Notes: generated by a model from the letters alone, not told the origin. 9,942 nucleotides of DNA from Pseudomonadota bacterium (GCA_021841985.1 JAKCCP010000397.1:1-9942); one strand, 5' to 3'; numbered from the stretch's first letter, positions 1 to 6,396 are shown. A program made the numbers and translations.

Positions 1-174
1 CGATCTCGGATCAAGGCGCGCGCGCTCTACGGCACCAAGGCCGAAACCGCGGCGCGCATCCGCGCCCTCGCCGAGACCCACGACGTCGCGGAGATCGTCA
101 TCCTCTCGACCATCGCCGATCCCGCCGCGCGGCGGCTTTCCTACACCCTGCTCGCGGAGGCATTCGCCGCCTGA
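1..174 (+). CDS. LLM-class flavin-dependent oxidoreductase, C-terminal end (partial)
   Basis: This is the last 57 codons of a gene that begins before the window; frame 1 is open from base 1 to a TGA at 172-174. The visible residues read as a short turn beginning LYGTKAETAARI, then RALAETHDVAEIVILSTIADPA and a final SYTLLAEAF segment. A GT-x-ExVxxRI helix, then a D-E-(I/V)-(V/I) strand, then RxxSYxLLAEAF at the very C-terminus is typical of bacterial luciferase-like (LLM class) monooxygenases, which use reduced flavin to oxidise small organic substrates in the cytoplasm. The flavin site and substrate pocket lie outside the window, so the substrate cannot be given. The assignment rests only on this short tail and its good match to family C-termini. 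The AraC remnant starts about 25 bases downstream. Confidence 0.65.
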   Translation, partial: RSRIKARALYGTKAETAARIRALAETHDVAEIVILSTIADPAARRLSYTLLAEAFAA

Positions 175-199
175 GACCTTGCGGCAACGTCGGCGCGTG

Positions 200-541
200 A
201 TGGCCGATGGGAATCAAATACCCAGCGAGGTCGACGCGCCGGTGGGAAGCCCTTGTCGTGCCTCGCACACCAAGCGCATCCAGGACATCGTGCATTGGAT
301 CGCAAGGGAGGCCAATCAGCCGTTACCGCTCGCCGGCCTCGCGCGGCGGGCGGGCATGAGCCCCTATCGTTTCCTCCGCGAGTTCAAGCGCGTCGTCGGT
401 ATTTCTCCGCATCGATTCGTGCTCGCCCAGCGTCTGCGCCGGGCGGCGCGCAGGCTTCGCCACAGCGAGGACCGCGTGCTTGAACTTATACCGAGCGCGT
501 TCCGCGCACGGGGCCGCGGGCCAAGCCCAAGGAGCGCTTAG
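200..541 (+). pseudogene. AraC-family transcriptional regulator remnant (lacks second HTH)
   Basis: The frame opens with TTG at 179, GTG at 197 or ATG at 200 and gives about 113 residues from the ATG. Counting from the TTG, residues 33-80 form a good first helix-turn-helix of an AraC DNA-binding domain: RIQDIVHWI, then LAGLARRAGMSPYRFLREFKRVVGISPHRFV. The linker helix RLRRAARRLRHSEDRVLEL follows. In an intact protein the next part would be the second helix-turn-helix (IAxxxGFxDxSHFxRxF...). Here about 15 residues are missing, and the frame goes to an AFRARGRGPSPRSA tail that loosely resembles the final AFRxxFGxSPxxx segment. The CRASH segment just before the HTH also resembles the linker of longer AraC proteins that carry an N-terminal sensor domain, which is absent here. 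The piece is therefore probably truncated on both sides and non-functional. A short expressed single-HTH protein cannot be excluded. Its stop overlaps the 3' end of the convergent NUDIX gene. Confidence 0.55.
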
Positions 542-1374
542 CCGGCCGCGTCCGCGCCCGCCAAGGCCGCACGCAGCCGGCGCCCGTCCGGGCTCAGCGG
601 ATCGATCAGATTCCGGCGCAGAAAAAGATCGATCAGCACCAGATTAACATTGAACTTGAAGTCATCCCCCGCCACGACCGCGTCCAGAACCGCGGCGAGC
701 GGCCAGAGTTCGAAGCCCGCCGCCTCGCCATCGGCGGCGCGGGGCACGAAATCCTCCGGCAGGTCGAGGTCGAAGCCATGCAGGCGATCGCGCCGCAGCC
801 CTTCCGGGCGCTCCATCGCGTAATCGAGCACCGCGACCCGGCGTGCCCGCGCCGCCAGCGCCGCCGGGATCGCGGCCTCCTCGGCGGCTTCCTTGATCAG
901 CGTCCGCCATGGCGTGAACCCGGCCGGAATCCCGCCCGCGACGAGGTGGTCGAGCTTGCCGGGATCGAGCGGCCGATCCATCGCCCGTCGCGCGACCCAT
1001 AGAAACACCCCGCCGCCGCGCCGCACCAAACCATTGACATGCACCCCCTCGGCGCGGAGGCCGAAAACCGGCAAGGCGCCGCGATCGACGCGCGCCAGCA
1101 CCTCGCCCTCGGGCACGGCGCGAACGTCGAAGGCTTCGCCCCGCCAGGTGAACAGCCCCTCGGCGGCGAGCGCGGCGGCGATTTCGGCCAGCCGCGCCGG
1201 CTCGGCGAGGTCGATTCCGCTATCATGGGCACGAAACGAGGCGATGCCGAGCAGGCGCGCGGCGAGCGCCGGCGCAACCCAGCCGACGGCGACGCCGCCG
1301 AGCCGGAACGCGCGCCGCGCGCCCGGGAGGCGCGCATTCCGGCACGCCGCGATATGGCGCAACAGCCCGTCCAT
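538..1374 (-). CDS. DUF4743-containing NUDIX hydrolase
   Basis: From the chosen ATG (1374) the product is 278 residues and probably cytoplasmic. Residues 1-115 fit the DUF4743 N-terminal domain: MDGLLRHIAACRNARLPG, FRLGGVAVGWV, and later GLRAEGVHVNGLV. A NUDIX domain follows, with its box at 147-169 (GGIPAGFTPW...KEAAEEAAI) and a C-terminal FKFNVNLVLIDLFLRR segment typical of this subgroup. The yeast YJR142W and S. pombe Tnr3 N-terminal NUDIX relatives hydrolyse damaged thiamine diphosphates, so a thiamine-diphosphate clean-up role is a reasonable family-based guess, not something visible here. The metal-binding core E16-x-x-E19-E20 of the box is kept. The usual E7, R15 and G22 are F, K and A. 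The frame stays open to 1518 with other ATGs at 1407 and 1518. I prefer 1374 because homology starts there, but 1407 is possible; neither has a good ribosome-binding site. The 3' end converges on the AraC remnant. Confidence 0.85.
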   Translation of the reverse strand: MDGLLRHIAACRNARLPGARRAFRLGGVAVGWVAPALAARLLGIASFRAHDSGIDLAEPARLAEIAAALAAEGLFTWRGEAFDVRAVPEGEVLARVDRGALPVFGLRAEGVHVNGLVRRGGGVFLWVARRAMDRPLDPGKLDHLVAGGIPAGFTPWRTLIKEAAEEAAIPAALAARARRVAVLDYAMERPEGLRRDRLHGFDLDLPEDFVPRAADGEAAGFELWPLAAVLDAVVAGDDFKFNVNLVLIDLFLRRNLIDPLSPDGRRLRAALAGADAAG

Positions 1375-1668
1375 CGCCGCGCAGGTAAGAGGCCATTTCG
1401 GGATCATGGCGGAACGTTTGCCGAGAGGGGTTGGAGGTCGGGGCAGATGTGATTCCCAGAAGGTGTTCGAAGCGTTGCCGAAGATCACATATGGACCTCG
1501 GCCACCCATGCCGAGCATAGCCGCGCGGGCCTACGCCATGGAAGCGACCTGAGCGACGCCGAAAGGCTGAGAGCGGACAGGCCGCGAGGCGCGCCGGGAG
1601 GCCGAGCCTTCCCCGCGCCCGGGCTTCCTGTTAGAGAACCGCCGCGAGAGGCGAAAAGGGAGGTTCCG
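1375..1668. other. intergenic region between divergent NUDIX and prpB-like genes
   Basis: This is the longest non-coding stretch in the window, about 290 bases (about 260 if the NUDIX gene starts at 1407). It must hold the promoters for both divergent genes. Visible items are a spaced inverted repeat ATGTGAT/ATCACAT (1447-1453 and 1484-1490), a short CTCGGC/GCCGAG hairpin with a seven-base loop (1497-1515), and a promoter-like TGTTAG element before the plus-strand gene. The only plus-strand ATG frames here are tiny (for example 14 codons from 1508) and lack a ribosome-binding site. I see no RNA gene. Confidence 0.5.
1622..1640 (+). promoter_or_regulatory. putative promoter -10 region for the prpB-like gene
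   Basis: TGTTAG at 1629-1634 sits in the sequence CTTCCTGTTAGAGAAC, about 35 bases before the start codon. Almost the same sequence, CTTCGTGTTAGGGGAAC, lies at a similar distance before the DUF192 gene. A conserved element at a fixed distance suggests a promoter -10 region with a short leader. No convincing -35 hexamer is visible 17 bases upstream, so this remains tentative. Confidence 0.35.
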
Positions 1669-2592
1669 ATGCCGTATCTGGTGGCGAGCGATCTGCCGCA
1701 ATTGCCGGCCGGGCAGCGTTTTCGGGCCTTGCTCGAGCGCGGCGGCATCCTGCAGATGCCGGGGGCGCATAACGGCCTCGCCGCCCAGCAGGCCAAGGCG
1801 GTCGGGTTCGAGGCGCTCTATCTCTCCGGTGCCGCGATGACGGCCTCGATGGGCCTCCCCGATCTCGGCATCATCACGGTCGATGAGGTGGTGTTCTTCA
1901 TCCGCCAGATCGCCCGCGCGAGCGGCCTGCCGGTGCTGGTCGACGGCGATACCGGCTATGGCGAGGCGCTCAACGTCATGCACATGGTCCGCGCCTTCGA
2001 GGAGGCGGGCGCCGGCGCCGTCCATATCGAGGACCAGTTGCTGCCCAAGAAATGCGGCCACCTCAACGACAAGAAGCTCGCCGACCCGCACGACATGGCG
2101 ACCAAGGTCGCGGCGGCGGCGCAGGCGCGGCGGCATCTCTTCCTGATCGCGCGCACCGACGCCGCGGCGAGCGAGGGGATCGATGGCGCGGTCGCCCGGG
2201 CCGAGCTTTATCTCCGCGCCGGGGCGGACGCGATCTTCCCCGAGGCGCTGACCTCGGCCGAGATGTTCCGCGAATTCGCCGCCCGCATGAAGGGCGCGAA
2301 GCTGCTCGCCAACATGACCGAGTTCGGCCGCACGCCGTTCTTCACCGCCCGTGAATTCGCCGAGATGGGCTATCGCATGGTGATCTGGCCGGTGAGTTCG
2401 CTGCGTGTCGCGGCCAAGGCGCAGGCCGAGCTTTATCACGCGATCCGCCATCAGGGCGGAACCCAGGGCATGATCGAGCGGATGCAAACCCGGGCCGAGC
2501 TTTACGCCACCATCGGCTATCAGGAATACGAGGCGCTCGATCACTCGATCGTGACGACCATCGTGCCCGAAGGCATGCCGCAACGCTCGTGA
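1669..2592 (+). CDS. prpB: methylisocitrate lyase (isocitrate lyase/PEP mutase family)
   Basis: This 307-residue cytoplasmic enzyme belongs to the ICL/PEP mutase (beta/alpha)8-barrel family. PrpB cleaves 2-methylisocitrate to pyruvate and succinate, the last step of the methylcitrate cycle for propionyl-CoA. The family signature PKKCGH is at 126-131, with C129 as the expected catalytic cysteine. Other motifs are YLSGAA (51-56), VDGDTGYG with Mg-binding D92 and D94, HIEDQ (119-123), IARTDA (160-165), NMTEFG (215-220) and a C-terminal IGYQEYEALDHSI. Together these favour PrpB over isocitrate lyase (which has a longer insert) and over PEP mutase or oxaloacetate decarboxylase. The ATG at 1669 has a strong GGGAGG (1658-1663) five bases upstream. 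No prpC, prpD, acnD or prpR lies nearby, so the rest of the cycle must be elsewhere, or the substrate may differ somewhat. The DUF192 gene follows 101 bases downstream with its own promoter-like element. Confidence 0.88.
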   Translation: MPYLVASDLPQLPAGQRFRALLERGGILQMPGAHNGLAAQQAKAVGFEALYLSGAAMTASMGLPDLGIITVDEVVFFIRQIARASGLPVLVDGDTGYGEALNVMHMVRAFEEAGAGAVHIEDQLLPKKCGHLNDKKLADPHDMATKVAAAAQARRHLFLIARTDAAASEGIDGAVARAELYLRAGADAIFPEALTSAEMFREFAARMKGAKLLANMTEFGRTPFFTAREFAEMGYRMVIWPVSSLRVAAKAQAELYHAIRHQGGTQGMIERMQTRAELYATIGYQEYEALDHSIVTTIVPEGMPQRS

Positions 2593-2648
2593 GCCGCGCC
2601 TTTCTCAACCGTCACGCGCCCTCGCCGCCCTCACCCTGGAACGCCTCG

Positions 2649-2668
2649 CGCCTTCGTGTTAGGGGAAC
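2649..2668 (+). promoter_or_regulatory. putative promoter -10 region for the DUF192 gene
   Basis: CTTCGTGTTAGGGGAAC includes TGTTAG at 2657-2662, 37 bases before the ATG at 2694. It matches the element before the prpB-like gene at most positions, with one extra base after TGTTAG. This suggests the DUF192 gene has its own promoter and does not rely only on read-through. No clear -35 box is seen. Confidence 0.33.
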
Positions 2669-2693
2669 GCGCGCCGTTTTCGAGGAGACCGCC

Positions 2694-3176
2694 ATGCCCC
2701 GCCGTTTCGCGCTATTCGCCGCCCTCGCCCTCATTCCCCTCTCCGTCATGGCGCAGGAACAGACCATCACCCACGCCCAGCCGGAATTGCCGCGCGAGAA
2801 GCTGACCATCATCACCCATGACGGCAAGCGGCATGAGTTCACTGTCGAAATGGCCAAGACCCCGGACCAGCAAACCATCGGCCTGATGTTCCGAACGCAC
2901 GTCGCGGATGATGGCGGGATGCTGTTCGACTGGGGGGTTCCGCGCGAGAGCCAGATGTGGATGCGGAACACGCTGGTGCCGCTCGACATGGTGTTCATCG
3001 ACGCCGACGGCTCGGTCCGCGGCATCGCCGAGAACACCGTCCCGCGCAGCCTCGCGGTGATCGCGAGCCATGGCCCGGTGCGGGCAACCCTCGAACTCGC
3101 CGCCGGCGTCACCGAGAAGGACGATATCCGGGTCGGCGACCGGGTGGTCGGGGCGATCTTTCCGGCGAAACCCTAA
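2694..3176 (+). CDS. DUF192 (COG1430) family exported protein
   Basis: The product is 160 residues. Residues 1-20 form a signal peptide (MPRRFALFAALALIPLSVMA, with likely cleavage before QEQT), so the mature protein should be periplasmic. The rest is one DUF192 domain: IGLMFRTHV (62-70), GGMLFDWGV (74-82), the hallmark MWMRNTLVPLDMVFI (88-102), then a hydrophobic strand, ATLELAAG (131-138) and the final VGDRVV (147-152). This small beta-rich family has no firmly established biochemical role that I can cite. The ATG at 2694 is preceded by GAGGAG at 2682-2687. A longer in-frame GTG start at 2589 would overlap the prpB stop but would put 35 residues of Pro/Arg-rich sequence before the signal peptide, so I reject it. 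It may be partly co-transcribed with prpB, and the transporter operon begins 66 bases later. Confidence 0.88.
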   Translation: MPRRFALFAALALIPLSVMAQEQTITHAQPELPREKLTIITHDGKRHEFTVEMAKTPDQQTIGLMFRTHVADDGGMLFDWGVPRESQMWMRNTLVPLDMVFIDADGSVRGIAENTVPRSLAVIASHGPVRATLELAAGVTEKDDIRVGDRVVGAIFPAKP

Positions 3177-3242
3177 CTCCCTCTTGCGTTGGGGGGCAAT
3201 TTCATGATCATGCCGGGATAGATTTTGCGACAGGAGGAAACC

Positions 3243-4523
3243 ATGAAGAAAACAGCAACGGCGCGGCTTGGCTTGGGACAGGGGCGGGCAGCACTTCTCG
3301 GCGCGCTCGGCGCCTCCGCCCTTCTTCTTTCGCCGCCCGCCGCGCGTGCGGCGGACCCGATCCGCATCGGCGTGATCGCCGAGAATTCGGCCATCTCCGG
3401 CATCGCCATCACCAACGGCGCGATGATCGCCGCCGATGAGATCAATGCCGCCGGCGGCATCAATGGCCGCAAGGTCGAGATCGTCGATTACGATGATCAC
3501 AATTCCGCCACCGACGCGGTGCGCGCCTTCCAGCGCGCGGTCAATCAGGATCACGTGGTCGCGGTGATCGGGAGTTACATGAGCGAGGTGGCGCTGGCGT
3601 TGGAGCCCTGGGCGGCGCGGCTGCACACGCCCTACATCACCCCGGGTGCCGCGAGCAACGAAATCACCCGCCACGTCAAGGAAGACTACGCCCACAACAA
3701 ATACACCTTCCACGGTTATCTGACCTCGACCGCGATCGCCGACGCGAATTGCGATTTCACCCATGATTTCCTGGTCGAGAAGCTGGGGATGAAAACCACG
3801 GTGATGCTGAGCGAGGACGCCGCCTGGACCAAGCCGCTCGACGAGGAATCGCAGCGCTGCCTGCCCAAGGCCGGGCTCTCGGTGCTCGATTCCGTCCGCG
3901 TCTCGCCCGATACCACCGATTTCACGCCGATCTTCAACAAGATCGAGGGCCAGCACCCGGATGTCATCACCACCGGGATCAGCCATGTCGGCGTGCAGCC
4001 GACCGTGCAATGGCATAGCGAGCAGGTGCCGGTGCCGATGTCGGGGATCAGCTCGCAGGCGACCTCGACCTCGTTCTGGCGCGACACCAACGGCGCGACC
4101 GAGGGCGTCATCGCGCAGGTGGTGGCAACCCCAGATGTCGCGATCACCGCGAAAACCATCCCCTATGCCGCGGCCTATCTCAAGCGCTTTGGCGTGACGC
4201 CGGCCTATACCGGCTATACCACCGATGACGATGTCCACATCATCGCCGAGGCGGTCGGCCGCGCCGGCGCCGATGACGCCGACAAGATCGTCGCCGAGAT
4301 GGAGAAGACCGATTACGTCGGCACCATCGGCCGCATCGCCTTCTATGGCCAGGACAGCGAATTCCCGCATGGCCTGAAATACGGCGCGGATTTCGTCTCC
4401 GGCCTGATGATCCAGTGGCAGGACGGCAAGCAGGTGACGGTGTGGCCGGCGCGGGTCGCCAACGGCGCGCTGAAATTCCCGGGCTTCATCAAGCTCCCGA
4501 CCCAGCACGCGAGCGCGCAATAA
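3243..4523 (+). CDS. branched-chain amino acid-type ABC transporter substrate-binding protein
   Basis: This 426-residue protein is a LivJ/LivK-type periplasmic binding protein (Peripla_BP_6 fold) of the HAAT family. A Sec signal peptide (hydrophobic core about 16-30) ends at ARA, with cleavage near residue 36. The mature N-terminus, DPIRIGVIAENSAISG, is the usual first strand and ligand loop, followed by GAMIAADEINAAGGINGRKVEIV, a hallmark of the family. Later segments include VVAVIGSYMSEVALALEPWA, TPYITPGAASNE and GYTTDDDVHIIAEAVGRAG. There are two cysteines in the mature protein (C170, C206), a possible disulfide. The ATG at 3243 has a strong AGGAGG (3232-3237); an in-frame TTG at 3225 lies before this site and is rejected. 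It is the first gene of the operon with livH, livM and the fused ATPase. The true ligand (leucine-type amino acids, amides, urea-like compounds or others) cannot be read from sequence alone. Confidence 0.9.
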   Translation: MKKTATARLGLGQGRAALLGALGASALLLSPPAARAADPIRIGVIAENSAISGIAITNGAMIAADEINAAGGINGRKVEIVDYDDHNSATDAVRAFQRAVNQDHVVAVIGSYMSEVALALEPWAARLHTPYITPGAASNEITRHVKEDYAHNKYTFHGYLTSTAIADANCDFTHDFLVEKLGMKTTVMLSEDAAWTKPLDEESQRCLPKAGLSVLDSVRVSPDTTDFTPIFNKIEGQHPDVITTGISHVGVQPTVQWHSEQVPVPMSGISSQATSTSFWRDTNGATEGVIAQVVATPDVAITAKTIPYAAAYLKRFGVTPAYTGYTTDDDVHIIAEAVGRAGADDADKIVAEMEKTDYVGTIGRIAFYGQDSEFPHGLKYGADFVSGLMIQWQDGKQVTVWPARVANGALKFPGFIKLPTQHASAQ

Positions 4524-4531
4524 CATCTGCC

Positions 4532-4559
4532 CCGCCGGCCGGATGCCACCGGCCGGCGG
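4532..4559 (+). terminator. GC-rich hairpin after the binding-protein gene (attenuator or mRNA stabiliser)
   Basis: A perfect 11-bp stem, CCGCCGGCCGG (4532-4542) and CCGGCCGGCGG (4549-4559), closes a six-base loop ATGCCA. It starts 9 bases after the stop of the binding-protein gene and is followed by CGTGATTTT, a weak T-run. It lies inside the operon, 45 bases before livH. It most likely causes partial termination or protects the upstream mRNA end, so that more binding protein than membrane protein is made, as in other binding-protein operons. The structure is seen; the function is inferred. Confidence 0.65.
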
Positions 4560-4587
4560 CGTGATTTTCCGACCGGAGTTTCACCCT

Positions 4588-4605
4588 ATGGCTGAAGACG
4601 CGTGA
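4588..4605 (+). CDS. five-codon leader ORF overlapping the livH start
   Basis: ATG GCT GAA GAC GCG TGA encodes MAEDA. The ribosome-binding site GGAG at 4575-4578 is 9 bases before this ATG, which is good spacing. By contrast, livH itself has no clear site of its own. The stop codon overlaps the livH ATG as TGATG (4603-4607), so ribosomes ending the leader could restart directly on livH. This suggests translational coupling. It could also be a chance frame or the relic of an older start, because nothing else supports a functional peptide. Confidence 0.4.
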   Translation: MAEDA

Positions 4606-5480
4606 TGCGCGCCTTGCAGATCCTGGTGGATGGCTTTGCCATCAGCACGCTTTACGCGCTCGGCGCGATCGGATTTTCGCTGATTTTCGGCGTCTCCGGC
4701 GTGCTCAATCTCGCCCATGGCGGCATCATGGTCGCCGCCGCCGTCGCCGCCTGGTACATCGCCGGCCCGCTCGGCGCCGGGCAATATGTCGGAGCACTTC
4801 TCGGCGTTGGCGTCGGCGTTGTCTTCGCCTTCGCGACCTACGGCCTCGTCGTCCGCCCGATCCAGCGCTCGCGCGCCATTCCCGATGACGAGACCGAGAT
4901 TTTCGTCCTCACCGCGACCCTGCTTTGGGGGATCATGATCCAGGAGGCGATCGCCTATTTCTTCACCGACAGCCCGATCACCGTCCGCCCGCTGATCAAT
5001 GGCGTGGTCGATATTTTCGGCGTGCGCACCCCGGCGAATGAAATTCTGACCGCGGCGATCTGCTGGGTTTCGATCGGCCTCCTGTGGCTTCTGGTCAATC
5101 GCACGCGGGCGGGAAAGACCCTGCTCGCCGCGTCCATCAATCCGCGCGCCCTGACGCTGCTCGGGTTTGAACTTTCCTCGGTCTATCTTCTGGTCTGGGC
5201 GATCTATGGCGTGCTCGCCGCCATCGCCGGCGTGCTGCTGGCGATGTTTCTCGGCACCAGCTCGAACAATATCGGCGTGCTCACCGCCAGCGCCTTCTCG
5301 ATCGTCGTCTTGGGCGGCCTCGGCAGCGTCTCCGGCTCGCTGATCGCCGCCTATATCATCGGCTATCTCGAAACCGTCACCGCCTATCTCGTCAGCCCCA
5401 CCCTGCGCACCATCCCCTCGCTCCTGCTGCTCGTGCTGGTGGTCTATCTCCGCCCGCAAGGGCTATTCGGGCGACGCTGA
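4605..5480 (+). CDS. branched-chain amino acid-type ABC transporter permease, LivH-like
   Basis: This 291-residue inner-membrane protein is largely hydrophobic, with about eight predicted membrane segments. LivH-family markers are LVDGFAISTLYALGAIGFSL near the N-terminus, GVLNLAHGGIMV (about 32-43), the cytoplasmic coupling loop INPRALTLLGF (about 178-188), IVVLGGLGSVSGSLIAAYIIGYLE, and a C-terminal LRPQGLFGRR. Together with LivM it forms the channel of the importer. The start is ATG 4605; a GTG at 4602 in the same frame would add one residue. No strong ribosome-binding site stands before it. Translation may depend on the five-codon leader ORF whose TGA overlaps this ATG. The livM gene follows 13 bases after the stop. 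The family is certain; the transported substrate is not known. Confidence 0.9.
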   Translation: MRALQILVDGFAISTLYALGAIGFSLIFGVSGVLNLAHGGIMVAAAVAAWYIAGPLGAGQYVGALLGVGVGVVFAFATYGLVVRPIQRSRAIPDDETEIFVLTATLLWGIMIQEAIAYFFTDSPITVRPLINGVVDIFGVRTPANEILTAAICWVSIGLLWLLVNRTRAGKTLLAASINPRALTLLGFELSSVYLLVWAIYGVLAAIAGVLLAMFLGTSSNNIGVLTASAFSIVVLGGLGSVSGSLIAAYIIGYLETVTAYLVSPTLRTIPSLLLLVLVVYLRPQGLFGRR

Positions 5481-5493
5481 GGTCTCTGCCATC

Positions 5494-6396
5494 ATGCGCA
5501 TCGTTTTCGCTCTCGTCGTCCTTCTCGTCATGGCGAGCCTGCCGTTCTGGGTTTCGGCCTATATCCTCGCGGTGCTCACCGTCGCCTATTATTTCGGCGT
5601 CTTCGCGATGGCCTGGGATTTGCTGTTCGGCTTCGCCGGCGAGGTCAATTTCGGGCCGACCTTTCTCATCGGCCTCGGTGCCTATACCGCCGGCCTGCTC
5701 GACAATCATGGGGTTCCGGTCTGGCTCGATGTCATCGCCGGCGCGCTCGCCGCGGTGATCGGCGGGCTCGTCCTGGCGCTTCCCGCCTTGCGCTTGCGCG
5801 GCCCCTATTTCGGCCTCATCACCCTGGTCGCGGTGCTGGTGTTGCAGCAGGTGATCGTGATCTTCGCGGGCGTCACCGGCGGCGAGATCGGGCTCACCAT
5901 CAACGATGTCCTCTCCGTCGATCCCGGGCATAATTACTGGCTGGCGCTGGTGTTTCTCATGGTCAGCGGCGTCATCCTCTATAGTCTTTCGCGTTCGGCG
6001 GCGGGATTGATTTTGCAGGCCTGCGGCCAGGATGCGATCGAGGCGCAGGCGCTTGGTTTCAATGTCGCCAAACACAAGCTCGCCGCTTTCGCGGTCAGCG
6101 CGCTCTTTTCCGGCCTCGCCGGGGCGATGCTGGTGTTTTATCTCGGCACCGCGTCCGTCGATACCGTCGTCGATATCTCGGTCGGGGTGCAGATCATCAT
6201 CGCCGCCGTGCTCGGCGGGCGGCGCACCATCGTCGGCGCCGCCATCGGCGCGGTGTTTCTGATCGTCGCCGGTGAAATCCTGCGCCCGCTCGGCCAGCTC
6301 AACACCTTCGTCGTCTCGGCGATCGCGCTCGCGGTGATTCTGTTCTTTCCCGATGGCCTGGTCGGCTATCTGCTGCGCCGGGGAGAGCGCGCATGA
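5494..6396 (+). CDS. branched-chain amino acid-type ABC transporter permease, LivM-like
   Basis: This 300-residue integral membrane protein has many hydrophobic segments. Family markers are YYFGVFAMAWDLLFGFAGEVNFGPTFLIGLGAY (about 31-65), LRLRGPYFGLITLVAVLVLQQ, the coupling-loop region IEAQALGFNVAKHKLAAFAVSALFSGLAGA, and a C-terminal FFPDGLVG. It pairs with the LivH-like subunit in the inner membrane. Compared with typical LivM, the loop usually written as RAIRDDExAA is ACGQDAIEAQALG, and the segment normally VLGGxGTxxGPxxGA is VLGGRRTIVGAAIGA, so this is a somewhat divergent member. The ATG at 5494 has GAGG at 5479-5482, 11 bases upstream. The stop overlaps the start of the next gene by 4 bases (ATGA at 6393-6396), so the two are translationally coupled. 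Confidence 0.9.
   Translation: MRIVFALVVLLVMASLPFWVSAYILAVLTVAYYFGVFAMAWDLLFGFAGEVNFGPTFLIGLGAYTAGLLDNHGVPVWLDVIAGALAAVIGGLVLALPALRLRGPYFGLITLVAVLVLQQVIVIFAGVTGGEIGLTINDVLSVDPGHNYWLALVFLMVSGVILYSLSRSAAGLILQACGQDAIEAQALGFNVAKHKLAAFAVSALFSGLAGAMLVFYLGTASVDTVVDISVGVQIIIAAVLGGRRTIVGAAIGAVFLIVAGEILRPLGQLNTFVVSAIALAVILFFPDGLVGYLLRRGERA

Noticed and set aside
1508..1552. 14-codon plus-strand ORF (MPSIAARAYAMEAT) in the intergenic region
   Set aside because: No ribosome-binding site and no feature beyond an open frame in GC-rich DNA.
1531..2583. Minus-strand open frame (350 codons) opposite the prpB-like gene
   Set aside because: Shadow of the PrpB frame; no recognisable domain and low-complexity His/Arg/Asp-rich content.
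2589..2693. Upstream GTG start for the DUF192 protein overlapping the prpB stop
   Set aside because: It would bury the signal peptide behind 35 Pro/Arg-rich residues; the ATG at 2694 has a good GAGGAG site.
3203..3212. Perfect palindrome CATGATCATG before the binding-protein gene
   Set aside because: Only ten bases with no extension of the symmetry; it could be an operator core but chance is enough to explain it.
2712..4526. Long minus-strand open frame (604 codons) opposite the DUF192 and binding-protein genes
   Set aside because: It is antisense to two clear protein families, is rich in Asp, His, Arg and Gly as expected for the complement of GC-rich genes, and matches no domain I recognise.
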